64,000 nucleotides of DNA, from NCBI GenBank assembly GCA_025558095.1, contig JAIVFI010000001.1:1316501-1380500 (forward strand). The letters run 5' to 3'. The notes under the pieces were generated by a model. It did no database searches and was not told the origin of the DNA. It saw only the letters and a list, made by a program, of their open reading frames with translations. Origin of the DNA: Hyaloraphidium curvatum (Eukaryota > Monoblepharomycota > Hyaloraphidiomycetes > Hyaloraphidiales > Hyaloraphidiaceae). Every line of letters starts with the position of its first letter. Within the stretch, counting starts at the first letter, position 1. Positions 30,268 to 39,015 of this stretch are shown here, piece after piece. The position numbers and the translations under genes are program-made.

Positions 30268-31866
30268 ATGCCGGGCCCCGTGACGGCCGTCGCCGAGCGG
30301 ATGTGGAGCGGCGCCGAGGCGCTTCGCGACCCGATGCGGCCGACGGGCCAGGCGGCGCCGCCCGCGGGCGACGGCAAGCTCCGCACGTCGCCCACGAAGG
30401 TCCGCGAGGGGCTGCCGGTGTGGGAGCACTTCTACGAGGACAAGGCGGCCGGCGTGCGGGTGACGGCGATCCTGACCTTTGCCAAGTGGGTGTCCCCAAG
30501 GGAGGAACGGGACCGTCTCCCGGGCTGACTCGACGCGTCGCCGGCCCGCTTCCGAAACGTGTTTTCCCCCGCATTTCCCGCGATGCAGCGTCTACACGAT
30601 CGAGACCCCCGCGGGGCTCGTGATGATCGACGGCGGCTCCAAGCAGACGGCCCCGCTCGCCTTCCAGTCCATCAGGCAGTTCACGCCGCAGCCCCTGTCG
30701 ACCTGCATCTACACCCACGGCCACGTCGACCACGTGTTTGGGCCCACGCAGTTCATGGCAAGTCTCTCCCTCGCAGGCCGCCGGTGTCGCGCTCATTGCC
30801 CGTCCGCAGAAAGAGCCCGGGCGCGACACGTCCAAGCGGATCCAGATCGTCGCCCACGAGAACGTCCCCAGGCGCTTTGCCCGCTACAACCTCACCAACG
30901 GGTACAATTCGCTCATCAACGCCGTGCAGTTCCAGGGCGGAATCCCCACCTGGCCGACCGACTGGCTCCACCCGGACGTGCTGTACCGGGACTCGCTCTC
31001 GCTCAACATCGGCGGCGTGGCGCTGGAGCTGCACCACGCCAAGGGCGAGACGGACGACGGCACGTGGGTCCACATGCCGCAGGCGGACGCCATCTTCGCC
31101 GGGGACCTGGTCATCTGGGCAGCGCCCAACTGCGGGAACCCGCAGAAGGTCCAGCGCTTCCCGCTCGAGTGGGCGCAGGCGCTGCGTGCCATGCAGAGCA
31201 AGGGGGCGTCGATGCTGTTCCCGGGCCACGGCCCGCCGATCCTCGGCAAGGCCAACGTGGAGCAGGCGCTGGACGACGCGGCGTCGCTGCTCGAGGCCAT
31301 CGTGGACCACACGCTGGCGGGGATGAACGCGGGCAAAAGGCTGGACGAGATCATACACACGCTGGCGGTGCCCGCGGGGCTGCTGGAGCGGCCGTACCTG
31401 CGGCCCATCTACGACGAGCCCGAGTTTGTCGTGCGGAACGTGTGGAGGCTGTACGGCGGGTGGTACGATCAGGTAAAGTGGTCGGCCGAACTGGGGAGGC
31501 ACGAGCAGCTGACGCTGTCACCCGCTCGTTGGACAGAACCCATCTCACCTCAAGCCTCCCCCGGAGCCCCTCCTCGCCGTCGCCGTGGCCAAGCTCGCCG
31601 GCTCCCCCCTGGAGCTCGCGCGCCGCGCCTCGGAGCAGCCCAACACGGCGGTCGGCTGCTCGCTGGTCGAGCACGCGTGGCTCGCGGCGGCGGAGCTCCG
31701 CCCGGCGCCGGCGGACCGCGCCGAGATCAACCGGATCCGAGCGGAGCTGTACGCCAAGCGGGCGAGGGAGACGACGAGCCTGATGGCGCAGTCGATCCTG
31801 ATGAAGGCCAGCGACACGAGCAGGAAGCTGGCCGAGGAGGCGGCGTCGGCGGGGCAGAGGCTGTAG
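30268..31866 (+). CDS. alkylsulfatase-like metallo-beta-lactamase hydrolase
   Basis: Exons 30268-30485, 30589-30757, 30810-31472, 31537-31866; 459 aa. Introns are 103, 52 and 64 nt; the second is GC-AG (GCAAGT...CCGCAG). The zinc motif YTHGHVDHVFG (H116, H118, D120, H121) is intact. HAKGETDDGTWV and FPGHGPP supply later metal ligands. After intron 3 comes GWYDQNPSHLKPP, the start of the helical dimerisation domain typical of SdsA/YjcS-type alkylsulfatases. VYTIETPAGLVMIDGG precedes the motif. The 52-nt GC-AG reading was chosen because it gives the spacing usual in the family between the zinc motif and IVAHENVPRRFARY. No signal peptide. The substrate may be an alkyl sulfate ester; this is inference. 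Confidence 0.9.
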
Positions 31867-32054
31867 ACGGGGTAGGCCGGATGCTGGATTGCATTGTACT
31901 GCCTGCCAATCGATCGAGATCGGACCCAGAATATTCGCAGCGGCGGTGCCAAGGCGTGCTTCTCGGAAGGGTGCACGTGTTGCGGGTCCAGTGCGCCGGC
32001 TCGGCTTCGGCATTACGGCAAGACTTTGGTCCGGACCGGCGCACACCCCGGAAA

Positions 32055-33821
32055 ATGGCCGCCGACGCCGCGGCGGGCTCCGCGGCGGACGAATCGGCGA
32101 TGGCGCAGGCCGATGCGGGCGTCACTTCCCCGATTTTGGGGGTGTTTGCGGGGACCGCCGGCACTTCCGCGGCCGACGCGCCGGGCGCCGAAGACGCCGC
32201 GTTCGTCGCGTACGCCGTCCACCGCATCTCGAAGCACCGCTTCGCACGGCACTTTCTCGCCGCCGCCGGCAACGCGCCGTCGCTGTCGGCCGTCGCGGCC
32301 CGCGCACGCACCCCCGGCACCGCGGCCGCCGACCTCGCGAACGACATGGAGGCGCTGCTTTCGCACCTGCTCGCGCGGCCGATGCCGGAACCGCGGCCGC
32401 CCGCCGATGGCGAGCCGCCGGGGGAGAGGGAGGCGGCCGATCGCGCCGAGGTGGAGCGATGGGCCGTCGAGCAGGACGCGGCGGGGGAGCTGCAGCGCGA
32501 GTGGATGAGGGTGTGGGCGGCCAGACCCGGCACGGCCGGTTGGGAGGTCAGTACTATCTGCGAACATTGCCGGGGGGCGGGATGGGCTGACCTTCGACTC
32601 GTCGGGCCGTTGACAACTCCTCCGGATCCGCCCGACTGTCGCCTGTCACAGAAAATCAAGAAGGACCGCGAGCGCGACGCCAAGCGCAAGGAGGCACGCG
32701 ACGCCAAGAAGCCCGCGCGGGGCCGCGGCGGCCGTGCAGGCCGGGGCGGCGCCCGCAGCGGCTCCGTCAGCGCCGGCAGCGCGTCGGCCGAGGCCGAGTC
32801 GGTCGAGGGCGACACCGAGGGCTCGCTCGCGCCGGCCGAGACGGACCTCATGGACGTGGATACCAAGTACAAGGAGGAGACGACCAGGCCTGGCTCGCGG
32901 GGAACCGGGGAACACGCCGCCCACGCCGGCGGAGCCCGCGAGCACCACTCGGCTTCCCCGAACCATGCCAATGGCAAGGGCCACTCGGACCACGACAATG
33001 GGCACCATGTCTCCGATCCGGTGAACGGCGCAAGCCGCAAAGGCTCTGCGTCGGAGTCTTCCGAGCTGTCACCCGACGCCCCCGGCCCCGCCGACGACAC
33101 GATGCCGCTCGCCAGCGAACCCACGGGCACCGCCCAACCCCGCCCCACCAAGCGCAAACGCTCGAGCTCGCACGTGCTCCCCTCCCCCCGGCGGACGGGC
33201 GTCTCCCCCGACGCGGAGCTGGCCGCCAACCGCGGGTTCGCTCGCCGCCTCTCTGTCGCCGACCTCGTCTCGCACAGCGCCTCCAACGCCGCCCTGGACC
33301 TCCTCGCATCCACCGCCGTCTCCTCCAACCCCTCGAACCCCTCCAGCGCCCGCACCACCTCTCCCGCGCCCCCGCAGCAGGCCCGCACCCCGCACTCGGC
33401 CCCGCACAGCTCGTTCCCCCCGCCGGCCGCCGGCGGCGCGGTGCACCACCCCACCCCCCGCTTCCCGCGGTACGCCTCGCACCCCTCCCCCTTCTCCTTC
33501 CCCGTCACCTCGGACGTCTACCCCGGCACCAACGAGCTCCCCGTGCCCGCGCCGACCCCTCCCCCGGCATGCGGCGGCAAGCCCGCGCCGTCCCCCGCGG
33601 ACATGCTCACGCCGGCGACGGTGCTCACCGCGCGCGCGAGGGACAACCTGCTGGGCTCGCTGTCGACGCTGCTCCGGGAGTACGAGGAGGCGATGACGGC
33701 GGAGCTGGCGGGGTGGCAGGCGGCGGTGAGGGCGAGGGAGGGGAGGATAAGGGAGCTTGAGGGGGAGCTGGAGAGGGCGAGGAGGGAGGTGGAGGAGCTG
33801 CGAAGGGGGGGTGGCGGGTGA
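32055..33821 (+). CDS. disordered, basic, nuclear-type protein of unknown function
   Basis: Exons 32055-32546 and 32652-33821 (105-nt intron GTCAGT...CACAG, stop-free and divisible by three, so it could be retained); 553 aa. A helical N-terminal region (residues 45-165, including FVAYAVHRISKHRFARHFL) precedes a basic segment (KIKKDRERDAKRKEARDAKK) with a GRGGRAGRGG stretch. A long Ser/Pro-rich disordered part holds KRKRSSS, a likely nuclear localisation signal, and a C-terminal coiled coil (residues about 490-545) ends it. The layout suggests a chromatin or transcription factor subunit, but no domain was recognised. Confidence 0.75.
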   Translation: MAADAAAGSAADESAMAQADAGVTSPILGVFAGTAGTSAADAPGAEDAAFVAYAVHRISKHRFARHFLAAAGNAPSLSAVAARARTPGTAAADLANDMEALLSHLLARPMPEPRPPADGEPPGEREAADRAEVERWAVEQDAAGELQREWMRVWAARPGTAGWEVSTICEHCRGAGWADLRLVGPLTTPPDPPDCRLSQKIKKDRERDAKRKEARDAKKPARGRGGRAGRGGARSGSVSAGSASAEAESVEGDTEGSLAPAETDLMDVDTKYKEETTRPGSRGTGEHAAHAGGAREHHSASPNHANGKGHSDHDNGHHVSDPVNGASRKGSASESSELSPDAPGPADDTMPLASEPTGTAQPRPTKRKRSSSHVLPSPRRTGVSPDAELAANRGFARRLSVADLVSHSASNAALDLLASTAVSSNPSNPSSARTTSPAPPQQARTPHSAPHSSFPPPAAGGAVHHPTPRFPRYASHPSPFSFPVTSDVYPGTNELPVPAPTPPPACGGKPAPSPADMLTPATVLTARARDNLLGSLSTLLREYEEAMTAELAGWQAAVRAREGRIRELEGELERARREVEELRRGGGG

Positions 33822-34050
33822 TGGGCCCAACGGGGGGGGGTGGGCGACCGACCGGTTCTGGGCCGCTTCGTGGTCAGCGGCCGCGGGATGCCGCTCAGAC
33901 TAGACGTTCTTGGCAATACCGAGACTCGTTCTTCGATTTCATCCTATTGTCTCCAAGATGCGAAGCTATATGCCAAGAGCAACGCTAATGCCGTACCACA
34001 AGGAATGTGCAAATCAGAGACCAAGACTGTCGGCCTTCATCCACGAGCAC

Positions 34051-35196
34051 CTAAAAGAAATCCTCCTCCTCCTTGACCAGCTCGATCTTGACCCCCGGCA
34101 CGGACTCCCAGAACCTGACCTCGGGGTCCGGATTGTCGTGCATGAAGAGCAGCAGCTCCCTCAGCACGAACTGCACCTCGATCGCCCTGGCCCGCTCCGC
34201 CCTCTCCGCGAGCATCCGCCGCACCGCCTCCCTCTCCTTCTTCCGCAGGTCCAGGTCGTTGGGCCTGATGCTCAGCCTGCGCAGGTTGGGCGGGATGCCC
34301 GAGGCAAAGGTGGCTTTGGTGGCGGCGTCGTTGACGTGCAGCTCCTCGACGGAGGGGAGCGACATGGCCTTCCCGTAAGCGGCAGGGAGCGTCTTGTTGC
34401 CGGCAACGTAGTGCTGCATGAACCCGAACGCCAGGACGCGGGGCCGGAACCCGGGATGGGCCAGGAGGCGCCCCAGCATGTCGAAGCGGACGACGGTCTC
34501 GACGAGCGAGAGCTTCGCGGCGGCCGCGGGAAAGTCCGAGGGGCCCATCTGCCAGACGCAGTCGATCGATTTCCAGTCTTCGAGGTCCGGGAGCGCGTCG
34601 ATCTGGCGGACCAGCGGGGTGACGTCGACGCCGTTGCCGAAGGTGCAGAGCCGCAGGGTGGTCAGGCCCCAGGGGAGCACCAGGGCGGCGATCTTGTCCG
34701 CGTCGGACGGCTTCCAAGCGATGCCGAGGCTTTTGAGCACTTGGGCGCCCGCCAGGAGCGTCGAGAGGCGGTAGGCGGCCGTGTCACCCCCGACTTCCAC
34801 GGTGACAAAGAGCTTCGTGAGCCCCGGCGCACAGCGGCCGAGGATGTCGAGCTGGAGCTCGTCGGCTCGTGCATCGCCCTTGAGCCGCAGCTCGAGGTCG
34901 CGGACGTGGCGGAACTTGCCGGGTGCGACCTCGTCTCGTGCCACGCCCTCGAGCCAGGCCACGTTCATCCGCGAGAGGTCGAGCGTACGCAGGAGGACGG
35001 GCAGGCCGAGCACGTAAAGCCGCTTGCTGGCCTTCATGAAGCGCAGGACGGCGTTGCGCCGGTAGTGCACGTCCAGCAGCGGGCCGAAGAAGCCCGGCGT
35101 GGGGTCGAGGGCTTCGGGCACGAGCTCGGCGATGCGCGTCACCACGTGGTCGGGGAGCGCGGCTAGAGAATCCGCAGGCACGTCCTGGGTCGCCAT
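34051..35196 (-). CDS. F-box-like/LRR protein
   Basis: Intronless, 381 aa. The N-terminal F-box-like segment reads LAALPDHVVTRIAELVPE, with LRFMKASKRLYVLGLPVLLRTLDL after it. The body has irregular leucine-rich stretches (HVRDLELRLKG, LPSVEELHVND, PPNLRRLSIRP). A charged helical C-terminus ends VKEEEDFF. It differs in sequence from the other F-box-like genes of the window. The start is ATG 35196, 112 bp from the start of the divergent MYND gene, so a shared promoter is likely. Substrate-adaptor function is inferred. Confidence 0.75.
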   Translation of the reverse strand: MATQDVPADSLAALPDHVVTRIAELVPEALDPTPGFFGPLLDVHYRRNAVLRFMKASKRLYVLGLPVLLRTLDLSRMNVAWLEGVARDEVAPGKFRHVRDLELRLKGDARADELQLDILGRCAPGLTKLFVTVEVGGDTAAYRLSTLLAGAQVLKSLGIAWKPSDADKIAALVLPWGLTTLRLCTFGNGVDVTPLVRQIDALPDLEDWKSIDCVWQMGPSDFPAAAAKLSLVETVVRFDMLGRLLAHPGFRPRVLAFGFMQHYVAGNKTLPAAYGKAMSLPSVEELHVNDAATKATFASGIPPNLRRLSIRPNDLDLRKKEREAVRRMLAERAERARAIEVQFVLRELLLFMHDNPDPEVRFWESVPGVKIELVKEEEDFF

Positions 35197-35308
35197 CTCT
35201 GTGCTGGAGGTCGTTTGGAATGGTGATGGCTCGCGCCGGCGTTGTCGCGCGTCGGCGGGCCGCTGCCGGTAGTACGAGCTGCCGCCGGGCGCGCAGACGC
35301 TGGGCAGC

Positions 35309-36436
35309 ATGCGCCACGTCGCCGTGTTCCCGAACGACGCGCGGGCAAAGCCGACGCGGACGGTCGAGCTGCCGCCGCTCGAGGCCGCCGAGAAGATGTA
35401 CGAGGAGATCGAGGGCCCCGGCGGTTTCCGCATCGTGAAGCGCAGGCTGGGCGGCTGGCCGGCCGGCAAACCGCGCAAGTACGTGCTGCCCGGCGAGGAC
35501 AAGGGGGTGCACAACACCGAGGAGCCGGACCAGCCCGGCCACCGTTGGGGCGGGTGGGAGTTCGTCTACGGCCCGATCGACGCCGACGAGGCGTCCGTCG
35601 CGCGGGGGATCCAGCTGGACCTGTACATGCGCCCGCTGAACGCCGGGATCACCCTCCACTGCCGCTCCTCCGGGCCGACGCTCAACAGGAAGGAGAGCGC
35701 CGACGCGAAGATGAGGTTCTTTGACCTGGCCGTCGGCCAGCTCAAGGATATGGACTCGTACTACGTCCTGTCGCCCATGGCGCTGGCCAGCGCCAACCTC
35801 TTCCACAAGGACCTGCCGCGCTTCATCGCCACAATGGACTCGATCGAGCCCGTGCTGCGCGCGAAAGCACTCGTGCAAGACGTCGCGCTCTTCCTCATGC
35901 GGCGCGGCGAGGCCCACGAGGCCGCTGGCCACGCGGACCGGGCCATTTTGGACTACTTCGACGCGTTCATGCTGGTCGACGCAAACCGGAGCAAGACGGC
36001 GGCGCCGATGGTCGCCACGGCGCTCAACTACCTCGGCCTGGCGCTCAAGCGCGCCGGCCGTTTCGACGCCGGACGGGAGTACTTCCTCAAGCTGTTCCAC
36101 AACCTCTCGCGCGCCCGCGGGCTGGACGCCGACGCGCGCAAAACGAGCAACCGCCAGAGCATCAGGGACCAAAAAGCACAGAAGCACGCGCCGCTGGCCC
36201 AGTGCCACGGGTGCGGGGTGTCGAGCGCGGAGCTCGTCTCGGGGACCGTGCCGCCGGGCGGGAAGCGCAGGGAGCTCAAGATGTGCTCGAGGTGCAGGAG
36301 CGTCATGTTCTGCTCGCAGGAGTGCATCACCGAGGCGTGGGGGAGGCACAAGGAGGCGTGCAACCGCGTGCGGGCGGAGAGGGCGGGCGTGGTGGGCGGC
36401 GCGGGCCAGGAGCCGGGGGCGGCAGAGGGGGCGTGA
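35309..36436 (+). CDS. MYND zinc-finger protein with TPR-like helices
   Basis: Intronless, 375 aa, ATG 35309. Residues 1-110 form an unrecognised beta-rich part (GGWEFVYGPIDADEA). Residues 130-270 are helical with TPR-like spacing (AATALNYLGLALKRAGRF-type). A MYND finger ends the protein: CHGCG...CSRC...FCSQEC...HKEAC, with all eight Cys/His ligands present, though the spacing between the first and second pairs is long. MYND fingers bind proline-rich peptides. No SET domain, so not a SMYD methyltransferase. Role unknown. Confidence 0.82.
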   Translation: MRHVAVFPNDARAKPTRTVELPPLEAAEKMYEEIEGPGGFRIVKRRLGGWPAGKPRKYVLPGEDKGVHNTEEPDQPGHRWGGWEFVYGPIDADEASVARGIQLDLYMRPLNAGITLHCRSSGPTLNRKESADAKMRFFDLAVGQLKDMDSYYVLSPMALASANLFHKDLPRFIATMDSIEPVLRAKALVQDVALFLMRRGEAHEAAGHADRAILDYFDAFMLVDANRSKTAAPMVATALNYLGLALKRAGRFDAGREYFLKLFHNLSRARGLDADARKTSNRQSIRDQKAQKHAPLAQCHGCGVSSAELVSGTVPPGGKRRELKMCSRCRSVMFCSQECITEAWGRHKEACNRVRAERAGVVGGAGQEPGAAEGA

Positions 36437-36610
36437 TCGACCTGTCAACTGCATGGATGAGAAGCTACAGCGAGTGATGAACTTGATCCATTGCAGATAT
36501 ATAAGCTGTTTCTATCGCGAGCCCCACGACGAAGCGGGACGAATGTAGACTCAGACGAGGTGCATAGGTGCAGACGCTCGTCTGGACGCTCGCCAACAAC
36601 CCTCCACAAA

Positions 36611-38823
36611 ATGGACGAACCACCGCCGCCGGGCCTCGCTCTGACGCCTGCCGCGTCGGATGCCTATGCCCTGCCGCCTGGCTTTACGCTGGCGCCGCCA
36701 ACCGATATCTACTCGCAGGATCCGGCGTTCCAGCGCACCCCTCTCGTATCGCCCGTTCCGCCGCCGCAGATGACGCCGCCGAGCGTCTTCTTCGCCGAAA
36801 ACCCCGAGGAACCGCGTCCCAAACCACGCAGACGCGCTCCGAACGCGCCGCCGCCGGCCGTGATGTCTGGCTGGGGCCGCCGCAAGGACCGCGACGCGTT
36901 CGCGGGCTCGGGGAGCAACGCGCTGCCCGTGGGCGAGCGGCGCGATTTTTCGGGCGGACGCGGCGGGGACGACCGCGATGTGCGCGATCGGGGCTACGGC
37001 GGGTACGGAGGGCGCGACGGGTACGACAGGCGGGACGACCGGTGGGACAGGAGGGACGACAGGGACGATTACTACCGGCGCGAGCCGAGGCGGGACGACC
37101 GCTACTACGGCGACCGCCGGTACGGGGACCGGCACGATGACCGCTACGACGACCGGGACAGGGGCTACGGGCGGAAACGGGACCGGGACGACGAAGGGTG
37201 GGGCGGCAGGGACCACAAGCGGCCCCGCGGCCCGCCCGGGGCGCCGTTCGACGGGCCGCCGCCGGACGAGCTCACGGCGCAGATATTCCCGGAGCTGGTG
37301 CCGCGGCCGGAGCCGCTGCCGCACCCGCCCAAGCCCGAGATCGCGTGGTTCGTGGGGCGGTACGAGGAGGACGACGCGTGGTTGGAAGCCGACGGCGAAT
37401 CGGGCATGCTGCGCGCGACCTGGGGAGAGGTGCGTTGCTGCACATCGACAGCTGTGGTACGTGTCGTCCCAACTGCCTTTTGCCAGCCCCCGTCGGAGCC
37501 CGACATTGGCGAGTTCATCGACGACGTCGACACCGTCAAGGCGCTCTACGACCTCAAGTCCAAGTTCACCGACGTCCCCCAGGCGACCTTCAACAACGCG
37601 CGCGTCAAGAGCAACCCGTGGGAGCGCTTCGGCAGGATGGGCTTCATCTCGCGGTCCGCGTGCAAGCTCGCCCTGCTCGACTGGGAGATGGATCTCATCC
37701 CGACCTCCGAGGCCATCGTCGACATGAGCCGCGCCGGGCGGGAGTGGCGCTGGGTCGATCTCTGCGGAGGGCCCGGCGGCTTCAGCGGTGAGCACTCGGA
37801 ACTGCTCGAGCAGTGTTGGATTTGGACTTGACAAGTTTGGCGCGGGACGCAGAGTACATCCTGTACCGCCTCTCGCAGCACTACTCCACCGCCATCACTT
37901 CCTCCTCCGTCAAATCCCCCCCCTTCCGCGTGCGCGGCTTCGGCACCACCCTGCGCCACCCCGACAGCGCGCCTTCGCACCAGTTCCCCGATTTCGACCA
38001 GCAGCACTTCCACCCCCTCGCGCGCCGCATGCTCCCCGCCTTTTCCGTGCACTACGGCGCCGACGGCACGGGCGACCTCACCCGGCTTGCCAACGTGCGC
38101 GGGTTCGCGGGCCACGTGATGGAGAAAACCGAGAGCATGGGCGTGGATTTGGTCGTCGCGGACGGCGGGTTCGAGGTGGCCCGCGGGGAGGAGAATGCGG
38201 TCGAGGCCGCATCCTTCCGGCTGATCCTCGCCGAAGCCCTGGCGGCGCTCATGACCCTGCGCCGCGGGGGCACCCTGGTGCTCAAGACGTTCGACTGCTA
38301 CGGCGCGCCGATGGCGGGCCTGGTGCACGTGCTCGCGCGGCTGTTCGAGAGGGTGCACATGACCAAGGGCGGCCTCAGCAGGCCGGCGAGCCCGGAGAGG
38401 TACATCATCTTCCGCGGGCTGGCCAGGGAGTTCGAGGGGCGCGTGGTGCAGTTCCTCGGGAGCGTGCTGGAGAAGCTCGGCGAGGAGCAGGGCAAGACCG
38501 AGGCGGCCGACAAGAGGGCCTCCGAGAAGGATGCCGGGGCGGCGGATGGCGAAGGCGGAGAGCCCCAGCCCGAAGGAGACGCCTCCACGGCGCCGCCCAG
38601 CACTCTGACGGACCTCATACCAAGGAAGCTCCTCCTCGCGCAGTCCCCGTTCGTCGACTGGATCTCGACCAAGAACCTGCGCTTCGCGATGGACCAGCTG
38701 CGCGCGTGCGAGGAGCTGTGGTCGTACGTGGAGGAGCCGGAGAAGCCGGGCAAGGGGGTGTCGGACGAGGAGATCGAGGAGATGGTGACGAGGCTGAGGA
38801 TCCCGAGGGACGATCGGCGGTGA
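36611..38823 (+). CDS. FtsJ-type cap 2'-O-methyltransferase (CMTR1-like)
   Basis: SAM-dependent 2'-O-ribose methylation of mRNA cap nucleotides, nuclear. Exons 36611-37429, 37487-37787, 37853-38823; introns 57 and 65 nt; 696 aa. About 240 N-terminal residues are low complexity with Arg/Asp/Tyr-rich repeats (RYGDRHDDRYDDRDRG) and a KRPRGP basic patch. The catalytic domain has NARVKSNPWERFG, SAM motif VDLCGGPGGFS followed after intron 2 by EYILYRL, the aspartate in GVDLVVADGG, lysine in GTLVLKTFDCYG and glutamate in SPERYIIFRG. These make the K-D-K-E tetrad of RrmJ/FtsJ enzymes. Spacing and motifs resemble CMTR1/Adrift-type domains more than tRNA or rRNA FtsJ. The long RD/RGG head is unusual and may bind RNA. 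Confidence 0.88.
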
Positions 38824-39015
38824 TTTCTACGCTAGGAAATCTTGCAAGAGCAGACGCTCGACCGAGATCTCCTCCTCTTTCTAGACTGAAGTGGCCAGTT
38901 TCGTCCCCTTGCTCGCCCCCAAACCTCGTGGCGGGGATCGACCAGGGCCGGGACCGGAGTCGCGGCTCCAACAGATCTCTATCACAGGCGCTGAGCGCCC
39001 CCCAACCCCGATACA

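Noticed and set aside
30758-30776. 19-nt GC-AG micro-intron
   Set aside because: Keeps frame, but leaves 11 extra residues compared with the family and is far below any plausible intron length; the 52-nt reading is better.
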